Counted from the stretch's first letter, positions 26,814-37,017 are shown. The stretch: DNA of 64,000 bases from an uncultured Tateyamaria sp. (GCF_947503465.1 NZ_CANNDN010000002.1:1-64000); one strand, 5' to 3'. Notes: generated by a model from the letters alone, not told the origin. Program-made: numbers and translations.

Positions 26814-27484
26814 GGCGCAGACAGGTAGCTTTGCCACAGATCCAGGATGACCTCGTCGTCCGGGTGCTCGGGATGCGCCCAGATATCCCTGGCCCTGAGG
26901 GCCACGGCATATAGCGGCTCGGGCGCTTCGCCCCTGCCATGCGCGTTGCTGTCCGGCAGCACATGGCTGCCATGCAGGCGTACGACCGTCCCGACCGCTC
27001 CGGCCGCGTAGGCGGGCAAACGCGTGTGTCCGCCCGATACCATCATGTTCTCGGGCAAGCGCCGGACCTGAACGACATCCCCGACGGCAAACACGGCGGA
27101 CACGTTGCTGGGCCGTGTTGCAGGCCCGCCCCGGGCCAGAACACCGGCGACGGCCGCCGCTGCCAGCCGCCGGTCCGCCAGATCGCTGTCGCCGGCCGCC
27201 TGCCCCTGCGCCAGTTCCTCTGCCGTCAGCGCGCCGGTGCCGACCAGCAGGTCAGCCAGCGCGGCAATCCACTTTTCATAGTAGGAAAACCGCCCGTAAT
27301 CCGCCGGCGACAGGCTTTCGCGGGCGTGCCGGGACACATCAAGGTTCCACAGGCCCAACGACCCGCAGGCCAGCGTGATCGCCAGGGCGCGCGGATGCCA
27401 ATCGGCGTGAAACTTCACGTGCTCGGGCTCCGGCACCACTGGCCCATCGCCAAAACGGCCCCCCATGTCGTGTACGCGGGTCAC
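26810..27484 (-). CDS. nthB: Nitrile hydratase beta subunit
   Basis: The 224-residue subunit pairs with NthA to hydrate nitriles to amides. N-terminal VHDMGGRFGDGPV, central YGRFSYYEKWIAALADLL and the C-terminal SH3-like barrel (FAVGDVVQVRRL, then AYAAGAVGTVVRLHGSHVLP and PEPLYAVALRARDIWA) are typical. The start is GTG 27484; no ATG gives the conserved VHDMGG start. The start codon is embedded in the first unit of a 35-bp tandem repeat and overlaps the stop codon of a 12-codon mini-ORF. No Shine-Dalgarno sequence is visible. Confidence 0.93.
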   Translation of the reverse strand: MTRVHDMGGRFGDGPVVPEPEHVKFHADWHPRALAITLACGSLGLWNLDVSRHARESLSPADYGRFSYYEKWIAALADLLVGTGALTAEELAQGQAAGDSDLADRRLAAAAVAGVLARGGPATRPSNVSAVFAVGDVVQVRRLPENMMVSGGHTRLPAYAAGAVGTVVRLHGSHVLPDSNAHGRGEAPEPLYAVALRARDIWAHPEHPDDEVILDLWQSYLSAP

Positions 27485-27519
27485 AGCGTACGCGCCAGTA
27501 TGTCGTGTAAGCGCGTCAC
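27481..27519 (-). other. Mini-ORF 2 before nthB (12 codons)
   Basis: GTG 27519 opens an ORF encoding (V/M)TRLHDILARTL and stops at TGA 27483-27481, overlapping GTG 27484 of nthB in a GTGA junction. The 35-base unit is one base short of twelve codons, so every repeat start ends exactly at the next one. Confidence 0.5.
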
Positions 27520-27554
27520 AGCGTACGCGCCAATATGTTGTGTACGCGCGTCAT
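27516..27554 (-). other. Mini-ORF 1 before nthB (12 codons)
   Basis: ATG 27554 opens an ORF encoding MTRVHNILARTL and stops at TGA 27518-27516. The stop overlaps the GTG of the next mini-ORF in a GTGA junction. The peptide copies the first residues of NthB (MTRVHD). No ribosome-binding site is evident; it may be the original nthB start before duplication. Confidence 0.5.
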
Positions 27555-27587
27555 GGCGTACGCGCCAATATGTCGTGTGACAGTGGG

Positions 27588-28205
27588 TTAAGGGGCAGCC
27601 GCCAGTCCGCAGCCGATCATGCTGTCGCGGGTGACAAGCGCCATGAGCGCCGCCTCGTCCATTCCGTCCGTGCCCTCGGGCCGTTGCGGCAGGACCAGAT
27701 AGCGAATTTCTGCCGTCGAATCCCAAACCCGAACAGCGGTGCCCTCGGGCAACTCGACCCCAAATTCTGCCAAAACCTTGCGTGGCTCACGCACCGCGCG
27801 GGCGCGATAGGCGTCGGACTTGTACCAGCCCGGCGGGATGCCCAGCAGCGGCCATGGATAGCAGGAACACAGCGTGCACACGACCATGTTGTGCGTCTGG
27901 GCGGTGTTTTCGACCACCACCATATGTTCGCCCTGCCGGCCGTAATATCCCATCTCGGCCAGTACCGGGTCGGCATCGTCCAGAAGTGCCGTCTTGAACG
28001 CAGGATCGGACCAGGCGCGGGCCACCACGTGGGCGCCGTTCCTGGGTCCTATCCGGTTCTCATAGGTGTCGATGATCTCGTCCAGCGCGGCGGGGTCAAT
28101 CAGCCCCTTCCGGGTCAGGATCGTCTCCAGTGCCTTGACCCGCAGCGCAGGGTCCGGAGGCAGCAGGGAATGCGGGTGATCATGGTCGGAATGGTCATGG
28201 GGCAT
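27588..28205 (-). CDS. nthA: Nitrile hydratase alpha subunit, cobalt type
   Basis: The 205-residue subunit carries the metal site VVCTLCSCYPWP (C110, C113, C115); threonine after the first cysteine indicates the cobalt rather than the iron class. RKGLIDPAALDEIIDTYENR, GPRNGAHVVARAW and PPGWYKSDAYRARAV are further NHase alpha signatures. The start at ATG 28205 gives a histidine-rich N-terminus, MPHDHSDHDHPH, which could bind cobalt. It is the first gene of the operon and is divergent from secG. No amidase gene is next to it. Confidence 0.95.
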   Translation of the reverse strand: MPHDHSDHDHPHSLLPPDPALRVKALETILTRKGLIDPAALDEIIDTYENRIGPRNGAHVVARAWSDPAFKTALLDDADPVLAEMGYYGRQGEHMVVVENTAQTHNMVVCTLCSCYPWPLLGIPPGWYKSDAYRARAVREPRKVLAEFGVELPEGTAVRVWDSTAEIRYLVLPQRPEGTDGMDEAALMALVTRDSMIGCGLAAAP

Positions 28206-28320
28206 GGTCTGATCATGGGCCACTGCGTTGCCAAATGTCCAGAGGCCGAAACCGCCCTTGCCCCGCATCCCAAACTTGCATAGATACCGCCCATCGCGCA
28301 GCAAAGGGCCCAACGCCTCC

Positions 28321-28686
28321 ATGGAAAACGTCATCCTGATCATCCACCTGATCCTCGCCCTCGGCCTGATTGCCGTGGTGCTGATGCAGCGCTCCGAAGG
28401 GGGCGGTTTGGGCATGGGTGGCGGTGGTGGCGGCGCCGCATCGGGCCGTCCGGCGGCCACGGCCCTGGGCAAGGTCACATGGCTGTTCGGGATCGCCTTC
28501 ACCATCACGTCGATCACGCTGACGATCATTGCGGCACAGAACGCGTCCGGCACGTCGGTGATCGATCAGCTTGGCATCACGCCGCCTGCGCAAAACGCAC
28601 CTGCCGATGATCTGGTGCCGCCGGGCAGCGACCTGTTGCCGCCCAGCGCGGACGACACTGCACCGCTGGTTCCCAGCGCCGACTAA
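28321..28686 (+). CDS. secG: SecG, protein translocase subunit
   Basis: The 121-residue inner-membrane protein has the SecG layout: helix 1 (ENVILIIHLILALGLIAVVL), the QRSEGGGLGMGGGG loop, helix 2 (WLFGIAFTITSITLTIIAA) and a proline-rich tail. It is an accessory of SecYE. The start at ATG 28321 is standard. pyrG follows 171 bases downstream, a common alphaproteobacterial neighbour. Confidence 0.95.
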   Translation: MENVILIIHLILALGLIAVVLMQRSEGGGLGMGGGGGGAASGRPAATALGKVTWLFGIAFTITSITLTIIAAQNASGTSVIDQLGITPPAQNAPADDLVPPGSDLLPPSADDTAPLVPSAD

Positions 28687-28736
28687 ACAAAACCTTGCGG
28701 GCGTCTGGAAAGCTGCAACATCATGTTGCGGCATCC

Positions 28737-28766
28737 TTGCCCCGCCCATCCGAATCCTGTTATACT
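28737..28766 (+). promoter_or_regulatory. Probable sigma-70 promoter of pyrG
   Basis: TTGCCC (28737-28742) and TATACT (28761-28766) are separated by 18 bases, about 90 bases before the pyrG start. Confidence 0.5.
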
Positions 28767-28857
28767 GAGGCCCCGTGGGGAACGCTTGTTTGCGTGTCCC
28801 GACAATGGCCCAAAGCCAAATACAGGGCCAGACTGAACCACGGGGGACTGCACCGAA

Positions 28858-30501
<1,644 letters not shown>

Positions 30502-30532
30502 GCACCGCGCAGGCACGGAACGGTCGCGATGT

Positions 30533-31723
30533 TCACATGGGCTGTTCAATGACCCCTGCCGCCAGCAGGGCGTCGATTTCTGCATCGCCAAGACCGATGT
30601 CGCCCAGCACGGCGCATGTGTCCGCCCCCAGGTCCCGGGGGCCAGCATCGGGCATCCCTGCCCCGATCACAAAGGGCAGTCCCGGGAACCCGGCGGGACC
30701 ACGCGTGGCAAACCGCCGCTCTGTCGCCGGCGGCAGGTCCAACGCCTCGGCAACGCTGCGCAAGCGCGCGCACGGGACCCCTGCCGCCAGCAGGATGTCT
30801 TCCCACTCCATGGCCGATCTTGTCAGCAGGACGGCACACAGGTCCTGCACAATCGCCGCCCGATGGTCGCTGCGGGCCCGCGCGGATGCAAACCGCGACT
30901 CCTCCAGCCATTCCGCCTTGCCGATGGCCGTGGCCAGCGCGCGAAACTGCGCCTCCTCGTTCACGCCCAGACTGATATGCCCCTCCCGGCACGCGAATGT
31001 CCCGGCCGACGGCGACCGGCTGTTGGCCGCATTGCCCCGCGGTCGCGGTTCCACCCCCGTCAGGCGGTAATCGGTGATTGTCGATGACATCAGCGCAAAT
31101 GCGGTATCCAGCATGGACACATCGACAAACCCGCCAGCGCCGGTCTGGGTGCGCGTCATCAGCGCGGACATGACCCCCAACGCGCCCGCCAGCCCGGTGG
31201 CATAGTCGATGATGGGGGCCCCTGTGCGGATCGGTCCGGTCTCGACCGTGCCGGTCAACGCCATCAGGCCGCTGATCGCCTGAATGTTGACGTCATAGGC
31301 CGGCGCATCCGCCATGGCATGGCCGCGCCCATAGCCGGTCATTGCGCAGTGGATCAGGCGCGGATTGATCGCGCGCGTGTCGGCCTCGGTCAGGTTCAGA
31401 CGGGCCAGGGTCGTGGGGCGGTGGTTTTCAACCAGCACATCCGCCGACCGCAGCAACCGCGCGAACACCGCGCGGCCTTCGGGGTGGTCGACATCCAGAC
31501 AGAGATAGCGTTTGCCCGCCCCCTGGGTCTGAAATGCGGTACTTGCCCCGCTGGCCGACCGGTCGGTGTCACTGCCGCCACGATGGCGCATCGCATCCCC
31601 GCGACCGGGCCGCTCCACCTTGATGACGTCAGCGCCCAGTTGCCCCAGGTAATAGGCGCAGGCCGGCCCGGCCAGGACATGGGTCCAGTCGATGACACGT
31701 ATGCCGGTCAGGGGGCCGGCCAT
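30533..31723 (-). CDS. CaiB/BaiF-family CoA-transferase (class III)
   Basis: The 396-residue enzyme begins GPLTGIRVIDWTHVLAGPAC and has ADVIKVERPGRGDAMR, LCLDVDHPEGRAVFARLL and YDVNIQAISGLMALTG, all typical of class III CoA-transferases that move CoA between carboxylic acids. Its ATG overlaps the stop of the TTT permease gene (TGATG). This coupling suggests that the acid imported by the TTT system is activated to its CoA ester by this enzyme. The identity of the acid is unknown. Confidence 0.9.
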   Translation of the reverse strand: MAGPLTGIRVIDWTHVLAGPACAYYLGQLGADVIKVERPGRGDAMRHRGGSDTDRSASGASTAFQTQGAGKRYLCLDVDHPEGRAVFARLLRSADVLVENHRPTTLARLNLTEADTRAINPRLIHCAMTGYGRGHAMADAPAYDVNIQAISGLMALTGTVETGPIRTGAPIIDYATGLAGALGVMSALMTRTQTGAGGFVDVSMLDTAFALMSSTITDYRLTGVEPRPRGNAANSRSPSAGTFACREGHISLGVNEEAQFRALATAIGKAEWLEESRFASARARSDHRAAIVQDLCAVLLTRSAMEWEDILLAAGVPCARLRSVAEALDLPPATERRFATRGPAGFPGLPFVIGAGMPDAGPRDLGADTCAVLGDIGLGDAEIDALLAAGVIEQPM

Positions 31724-33231
31724 CAGGCGTCCTTCAGCGCGACGGTGCGCGCCTGCCTGTTCACGCGGCGCACGCGCGCAACCATCGCGGCCACACCAAT
31801 CAGCAGGAACACCAGCGCAATGGGCCGGGTGACAAAGATCATCAGCCCGTTATCGCTCAGCAACAGCGCCTGCCGGAACGCTTCCTCCGCGCCCCCCGCC
31901 AGAACAAAGGAAATGACAAAGGCCGCCGGGTTGAAGTGCAACTTGCGCATCGCCCAACCGGCAAAGCCCGCGGCGACCATCACGTAGACGTCAAACAGGT
32001 TGCCGCGCGACGTATAGGCCGCGACAAAGGCGGTCAGAAAGATGATCGGATACAGCACCTGCGTCGGAATGCGCGTGATGAAGCGCCCGACCCAGGCGGC
32101 CCCGAAATAACCAATGACACCATACATCGCGATCCCGATCAGCCCGCAGGCAAACAGGGCAAACACCAGATCGCGGCTGGTCAGGAACATCGTGGGCCCG
32201 ATCTGGATGCCATGGATCAGGAATACACCGATCAGGATCGCGCCGATCGTGGACCCCGGAATTCCAAGGGTCAGCAGCGGCGCCATGGACGGCCCGCTGA
32301 CCGCATTGTTCGCGGCCTCGGGCGCGGCAATCCCTTCCAATGCGCCTTTGCCCCAGTCTTGCGGGTTACGCGCGCGCCGCTTTCCCTCGCCATAAGCCAC
32401 AAAGGCCGCAATGGCCGAACCAAGCCCCGGCAACATGCCGATAAACGCGCCGATGAACGAAGAGCGGATGACATGCGGCATGCACGGGCGGTACTCGGCC
32501 CAGCTCAGCGTGTTGCGGGCCGCGTCCGTCTGGTCCGTCGGGACCATTTCCGCCTTGGCACCCCGCGCCTCGATCTGGGCAAAGACCTCGCCCAGCACGA
32601 AGATGCCGATCATCAGCGGCACCAGTGAAATGCCGTTGGTCAGATCGAAACTGCCGAACGTGAACCGTTCGGTCGAACTGATGGGGTCCAGCCCGATCAT
32701 CGCGACCAGAACGCCCAGCGCGGCCGATGCAAGGCCCCGCGTGACAGACCGCCCGATCACCGACCCGATCACGATGAACGCCGCACAGTAGACCGCGAAC
32801 AGCTCTGGCGGGCCAAGTTTCAGCGCGATGGCTGCAATCCACGCAACGCCGATGATCAACAATATCTCGCCGATGAAATCGCCGATCACGGACGAAACGG
32901 TCGCAACCTTCATCGCCTTGCCGGCCTTGCCCTGCCGCGCCAGTGGATACCCGTCCAGCTGCGTCGCCGCAGAGGCGGCCGTGCCCGGCGTGTTGAACAG
33001 GATGGCGGCGATGGACCCGCCATAGCGCCCCGATTTCCCGATCACATACAAAAACGCCAGCGCGGGCAGCGGCTCCATGTAGAAGGTCAGCGGCAACAGC
33101 ATCGCAATCGCGGCAGAGGCAGTGAGGCCCGGAATCGCCCCCACGATCATTCCGACCACGGCTGCCAGAAACACCCAGCCCAGCAGAACCGGATCGGCCA
33201 GAACCGTGGCAAGGCCCGCAAAGATATCCAT
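31723..33231 (-). CDS. Tripartite tricarboxylate transporter, large permease (TctA)
   Basis: The 502-residue protein has about twelve transmembrane helices and TctA signatures: GAIPGLTASAAIAMLLPLTF, GGSIAAILFNTPGTAASAAT, PEAANNAVSGPSMAPLLTLG and GIPGSTIGAILIGVF. It forms the channel of a solute-binding-protein-dependent secondary transporter. It lies three bases after tctB and overlaps the CoA-transferase gene. Confidence 0.94.
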   Translation of the reverse strand: MDIFAGLATVLADPVLLGWVFLAAVVGMIVGAIPGLTASAAIAMLLPLTFYMEPLPALAFLYVIGKSGRYGGSIAAILFNTPGTAASAATQLDGYPLARQGKAGKAMKVATVSSVIGDFIGEILLIIGVAWIAAIALKLGPPELFAVYCAAFIVIGSVIGRSVTRGLASAALGVLVAMIGLDPISSTERFTFGSFDLTNGISLVPLMIGIFVLGEVFAQIEARGAKAEMVPTDQTDAARNTLSWAEYRPCMPHVIRSSFIGAFIGMLPGLGSAIAAFVAYGEGKRRARNPQDWGKGALEGIAAPEAANNAVSGPSMAPLLTLGIPGSTIGAILIGVFLIHGIQIGPTMFLTSRDLVFALFACGLIGIAMYGVIGYFGAAWVGRFITRIPTQVLYPIIFLTAFVAAYTSRGNLFDVYVMVAAGFAGWAMRKLHFNPAAFVISFVLAGGAEEAFRQALLLSDNGLMIFVTRPIALVFLLIGVAAMVARVRRVNRQARTVALKDA

Positions 33232-33234
33232 CTT

Positions 33235-33705
33235 TCAATAGCCTCCGATCACATCCAGCAGGTCAAACCACCGGCCAAGCGGCGGAAAGACCCCCAACAG
33301 ACCGAAGAATACACCGTGATAGATCGCAGGGCACAGCAGCGCCGCCGCGCCCAGACCCACCCGGTTGCGCACGCCAAACAGATACAGCGCGACGGGGGCC
33401 GCCAGGGCGGTGCTGACCAGATATCCAACCATCGACATCGACCAGACATACAGGACCGACAGCACCAGAAGCGCGGCAACGGCAGGCAAATGCCGCCTGT
33501 CGGTCACGGGTGCGGGCCTGGCCCCCCACAGCTCGACACCGCCCAGCACCAGCAGCGCAATCGATCCGCCCAGGGGAAAGAACCTCGCTCCCCAGCGCCC
33601 GTATTGGTCCAGACCGATGCTCAGGCTTGTGGCGGTCGCGCCGATCCCAAGCAGGATCAGCGCCACCCCCACGGCCCGCTGTGCGGGAACGGTGCCGTCC
33701 GCCAC
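33235..33705 (-). CDS. Tripartite tricarboxylate transporter, small membrane subunit (TctB)
   Basis: The 156-residue protein has four transmembrane helices and begins (V)ADGTVPAQRAVGVALILLG. The start is GTG 33705, four bases after the tctC stop. Size, topology and position between TctC and TctA identify it; TctB sequences are poorly conserved. Confidence 0.88.
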   Translation of the reverse strand: MADGTVPAQRAVGVALILLGIGATATSLSIGLDQYGRWGARFFPLGGSIALLVLGGVELWGARPAPVTDRRHLPAVAALLVLSVLYVWSMSMVGYLVSTALAAPVALYLFGVRNRVGLGAAALLCPAIYHGVFFGLLGVFPPLGRWFDLLDVIGGY

Positions 33706-33709
33706 CGAC

Positions 33710-34672
33710 CTAGCCTTGCGACTTCAGGGCGTCGATGACCGGCTGTGTCTCCTGCTGCATCCGGCGCAGGCGCGCGGCGGTGTCGGCCCCGCTCAGAAAG
33801 GCAGGGACATTGCCCCGTTCGCGCATCAGATCCGCGAATTGCCGGGTCTCGGTGATGGCTTTCAATGCGGCCTCCATGCCGCTGACGATCTCGGGGTCGG
33901 TGCCCTTGGGCGCAAAGAACACAATCGGGGACGACACCGCGACATAGTCGAACCCAAGCTCCGCCAGCGTCGGGACGTCGTCCCGGATCGCGTCCCGCTC
34001 GGGTGCGGCCAGGGCCAGAACCCGCAATTCGTTTTCGAACCCGGCGGCCTGCTGGATGCCGACAAAGGCGAAATCGACCTGCGCGCCGATGACCGCCGCC
34101 CGGGTCGGGCCGCCCCCCTTGAACGGAACGTCCTGCGCATCAAGACCGTTGCGGTTGAGAAAGCTTTGCCCGGCCACCTGGTGAAACCCGCCCCTGCCGT
34201 TGTGGGCCCAGCGCAGCGCACCGGGGTTGGCCCTGGCCGCATCCACCAGGTCCTGCACACTCTGAAACGGGCTGCCGGCCGGCACGATCACGGCGGGCGT
34301 CAGGTTGCCGATCTGTGCGATGATCTCGAAGCTGTCAAAGGGGTTCACATCCGTGTCCCGCAGCATCGAGGTCAGAAGGAACGATCCCGACGACGTCACC
34401 ATGACCGTGCTGCCATCGGGCCGCGCCGCCGCCGCTTCGGTGGCCCCCGTGATGCCCGACGACCCCGGCTTGTTCACGATGACCAGGGGCACGGGCAGGA
34501 TGCCCTCGGCAGACGCCGCCGCCGCGCGGGCCAGCGCATCCGTACCGCCACCGGCCGAATAGGGCAGGATCGCATTGATGGGGCGGCGCGGCGCCCACTC
34601 TGCCAGCGCCGGGCCTGCGGCCAACAGGGCCGAGGCCGACAGGCCCGTTTTGATGAAATCGCGTCTTTGCAT
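33710..34672 (-). CDS. Tripartite tricarboxylate transporter solute-binding protein (TctC), Tat signal
   Basis: The 320-residue binding protein has a twin-arginine signal (RRDFIKTGLSASALLAAG) cleaved after ALA, unlike the Sec signal of the second TctC at 61808. Family motifs are ILPYSAGGGTDALAR, VNKPGSSGITGATEAA and the central AHNGRGGFHQVAG. It captures a carboxylate in the periplasm for TctAB. It is first in the operon tctC-tctB-tctA-CoA-transferase, divergent from a LysR gene. Confidence 0.92.
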   Translation of the reverse strand: MQRRDFIKTGLSASALLAAGPALAEWAPRRPINAILPYSAGGGTDALARAAAASAEGILPVPLVIVNKPGSSGITGATEAAAARPDGSTVMVTSSGSFLLTSMLRDTDVNPFDSFEIIAQIGNLTPAVIVPAGSPFQSVQDLVDAARANPGALRWAHNGRGGFHQVAGQSFLNRNGLDAQDVPFKGGGPTRAAVIGAQVDFAFVGIQQAAGFENELRVLALAAPERDAIRDDVPTLAELGFDYVAVSSPIVFFAPKGTDPEIVSGMEAALKAITETRQFADLMRERGNVPAFLSGADTAARLRRMQQETQPVIDALKSQG

Positions 34673-34748
34673 GATGTCCTCCCACAGACGTCGGCACGCT
34701 TGGTTTGGCGCGGCCGCTCACATTCTGTCTGGACCCTAGCAAACCCGC

Positions 34749-34775
34749 TAACGTATAAAAAACGCAATTAACGCA
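34749..34775. promoter_or_regulatory. Direct TAACG repeats in the tctC/LysR divergent spacer
   Basis: TAACG occurs at 34749-34753 and 34769-34773, twenty bases (about two helical turns) apart, in an A/T-rich 127-base spacer. This is a plausible binding site for the adjacent LysR regulator, but no classic T-N11-A palindrome stands out. Confidence 0.35.
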
Positions 34776-34799
34776 TCTATAAATCGAAAAATTGGAACA

Positions 34800-35723
34800 A
34801 TGAACATTCGGGCCCTGCGTATTTTCACCTACATCATGGAAGAAGGCACGCTTGCGCGGGCCGCCATTCGCATGAATCTCAGCCAATCCGCGACCAGCCG
34901 CCAGCTCAGCCTGCTGGAACAGGATTTCGACGTCACCCTGTTCAACCGCGATCAAAAGCGGCTGATCCCCACCCCGCAGGCCGAAGCCTTCTATCCCGAG
35001 GCGCTCAGCCTTCTGGCGCAGATCGACGATGTGCCCGCGATGTTCGGTCAGATGAAGAAGGACATGCGCAGCCCCTTGCGGATCGTGTCGCAAACCCGGA
35101 TTGCCAACGGTCTTGTGCTGCCCGCGATTGCAGACTTTGCCGCACGTCACCCCGACCAACCCGTCAAGCTTGAGATCATGTTGCGGCGCGATCTGGGCCG
35201 CCGGATCCTGCACCAGCGCTTTGATCTGTGCGTGTCCGCACTCCCCCTGCCCATCGAGAAGCTGGAGCCTGTCCCGCTGGGCGCCACAACGCTGTGCATC
35301 GCATTGCCCCGTGGGCACCCGCTGGCGCACCGCGACCGGCTCGGGCCGCGCGACATGCGCGATGTGCCCTATATCGCGCTCGAGGATTCGACCGTGCTGC
35401 GCCGCCTGATTGACCGCAAGGTCACCGGACTGGGCAAACCGGCCTACGAAGTGTCCGTGGGCACGGCGGCCCTGCGTCTGGTGCACCAGGGGCTGGGATA
35501 TGCGTTTGCCGATCCCGTGTCCCTTGATCCAGAACTGGCCGACGGGATCGCCCTTGTGCCCTGGGATCAGGACCTGACCATCGAATTCGGGTATGTCGTC
35601 GCGGGACGCCCGGCATCGGGGCCCGCAGCCCAGGCCTTTGGCCGCATCCTCCAGGACCTGTTCAAGCGCAAAGCAGGCCAGGCAGAAGGCACGCGCATCC
35701 GGCGCCCTGCGGCACGGCCCTGA
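34800..35723 (+). CDS. LysR-family transcriptional regulator
   Basis: The 307-residue regulator has an N-terminal winged helix (MNIRALRIFTYIMEEGTLAR, then LSQSATSRQLSLLEQDF) and a periplasmic-binding-like effector domain. It is divergent from the tctC operon and probably controls it in response to the imported acid. Confidence 0.9.
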   Translation: MNIRALRIFTYIMEEGTLARAAIRMNLSQSATSRQLSLLEQDFDVTLFNRDQKRLIPTPQAEAFYPEALSLLAQIDDVPAMFGQMKKDMRSPLRIVSQTRIANGLVLPAIADFAARHPDQPVKLEIMLRRDLGRRILHQRFDLCVSALPLPIEKLEPVPLGATTLCIALPRGHPLAHRDRLGPRDMRDVPYIALEDSTVLRRLIDRKVTGLGKPAYEVSVGTAALRLVHQGLGYAFADPVSLDPELADGIALVPWDQDLTIEFGYVVAGRPASGPAAQAFGRILQDLFKRKAGQAEGTRIRRPAARP

Positions 35724-35884
35724 CGCCTGCGTGGCCGGGACGTCCGTCATGGGATATGCGGACCGTGCGGGGCCTGCGGATCAGGCGGTCGCACCCGCGC
35801 TCTTTTCCATCACGACCCCGTGACCCCGGTTTATCCCGCGTGATACCCTCTTACTTCAATTGCAACGCCACAGCCCGAGGAGAC

Positions 35885-36382
35885 ATGCCCATGACCACCT
35901 CACTGCCCCGCCGCACGGTTCTTGCCACTGGCAGCGCCGCGCTGTTGACAACCGGCCTCAGCCTCCCGGCCCGCGCCCACGGGGTCGCACCCACGCCCAC
36001 GATGCGTGGAGGTGCCAACAATTACCGCCCCGGCGCGCCCATCGTCGACCGGATCGGCGGTGGCGGGTTCCTGATGACGGGCACCGTTCTGCGCGCAGGC
36101 GACGGCGCCCCCATTCCGAACGCCCGCATCCAGATGTGGGCCCACACGACCGAAGGCCACGAACGCGACCAGCGCAGCCATGGCGCCACGCTGACCGATG
36201 CCAACGGGCGGTTTCAGATGGACATGCCCCAGATCGTGCCCGCCTTCGGCCAGCCGCACGGGCACCTCGCCTATGATGCCGACTTTGACGCCAACGGCTT
36301 TCAGACCGTGTTCCTGCGGCCGATTATGCGCCGCGCGTCCGACACGACGCTGGACGTGCAATTCGTGCTTGTCCCGGCCTAG
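35885..36382 (+). CDS. Exported intradiol-dioxygenase-like protein, probably non-catalytic
   Basis: The 165-residue protein has a twin-arginine-like signal (LPRRTVLATGSAALLTTG, cleavage after ARA) and an intradiol-dioxygenase-like beta-sandwich: MTGTVLRAGDGAPIPNARIQ, TLTDANGRFQMDMP and a QPHGHLAY region. The Tyr/Tyr/His/His iron ligands of true catechol dioxygenases are not all visible, so activity is doubtful. GAGGAG precedes ATG 35885. Five bases downstream begins a ferric-reductase-like membrane protein gene, suggesting a two-component periplasm/membrane redox unit. Confidence 0.72.
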   Translation: MPMTTSLPRRTVLATGSAALLTTGLSLPARAHGVAPTPTMRGGANNYRPGAPIVDRIGGGGFLMTGTVLRAGDGAPIPNARIQMWAHTTEGHERDQRSHGATLTDANGRFQMDMPQIVPAFGQPHGHLAYDADFDANGFQTVFLRPIMRRASDTTLDVQFVLVPA

Positions 36383-36387
36383 GGGCC

Positions 36388-37008
36388 GTGCGCGCAGGTC
36401 TGATCTGGGCGGCGCTCGCCGCGGCGCTCTTGGCTCCGCTTGTCGCGGCGGCCTTCAGCCCGCTTTTGCAATGGCGCGACGGGATTTACATCGCGTCGGG
36501 CTTTGCGGGCATCTTCGGCATGGGGCTGCTGCTGCTGCAACCGCTGCTCGCTGGCGGTGATGTGCCCGGCCTGTCCCCGGGCCGCAGCCGCCGCATCCAC
36601 CGGGTGACCGGCGCGCTGCTGGTGCTGGCAGTCACCGGCCATGTCGCGGGCCTCTGGATCACCAGCCCGCCTGATGTGATCGACGCGCTGACCTTTACAT
36701 CGCCCACGCCCTTCTCGGTCTGGGGTGTGATGGCGATGTGGGCCGTCTTTGCCGCCGCACTCATGGCCGCGCTGCGCAAACGGCTGCCCCTGCGCCCGCT
36801 CACCTGGCGCCGACTGCATGCGGGCCTCGCGGCGCTCATCGCCGTGGGCACTGTCGTACATGTGCTGCTGATCCAGGGCACGATGGAACCCGTCACCAAA
36901 TACGGGCTCAGCGCGCTGGTTCTGCTCGCCGCTGGTCGCATCGCCTTGATCAAGGGCATGTGGCCTCGTTCATCTTTCCTTAACACGCGGCACCGTACGC
37001 CCCGTTAA
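36388..37008 (+). CDS. Ferric-reductase-like transmembrane protein
   Basis: The 206-residue protein, starting at GTG 36388, has about six transmembrane helices with histidines placed for haem b binding (RRIHRVTGALLVLAVTGHVA and RRLHAGLAALIAVGTVVHVL). This is the ferric reductase/MsrQ-like membrane fold without flavin or NAD(P)H domains. It probably passes electrons across the membrane to or from the exported protein encoded just upstream. Confidence 0.78.
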   Translation: MRAGLIWAALAAALLAPLVAAAFSPLLQWRDGIYIASGFAGIFGMGLLLLQPLLAGGDVPGLSPGRSRRIHRVTGALLVLAVTGHVAGLWITSPPDVIDALTFTSPTPFSVWGVMAMWAVFAAALMAALRKRLPLRPLTWRRLHAGLAALIAVGTVVHVLLIQGTMEPVTKYGLSALVLLAAGRIALIKGMWPRSSFLNTRHRTPR

Positions 37009-37017
37009 CCCTGACAT

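Larger units (their letters stand above)
27465..27580 (-). repeat. 35-bp tandem repeat, 3.3 copies, covering the nthB start and nthA-nthB spacer
   Basis: Units lie at 27465-27499, 27500-27534 and 27535-27569, with an 11-base partial fourth at 27570-27580. Units 1 and 2 differ at three positions and unit 3 at a few more. Each full unit carries a copy of the nthB initiation region (GTGACCCGC or ATGACGCGC on the minus strand). Spacing is regular with no unique spacers, so it is a tandem duplication, not CRISPR. Confidence 0.95.

Noticed and set aside
27465-27580. CRISPR-like repeat array
   Set aside because: The 35-bp units are directly abutting with no unique spacers and contain nthB start codons; there are no cas genes.
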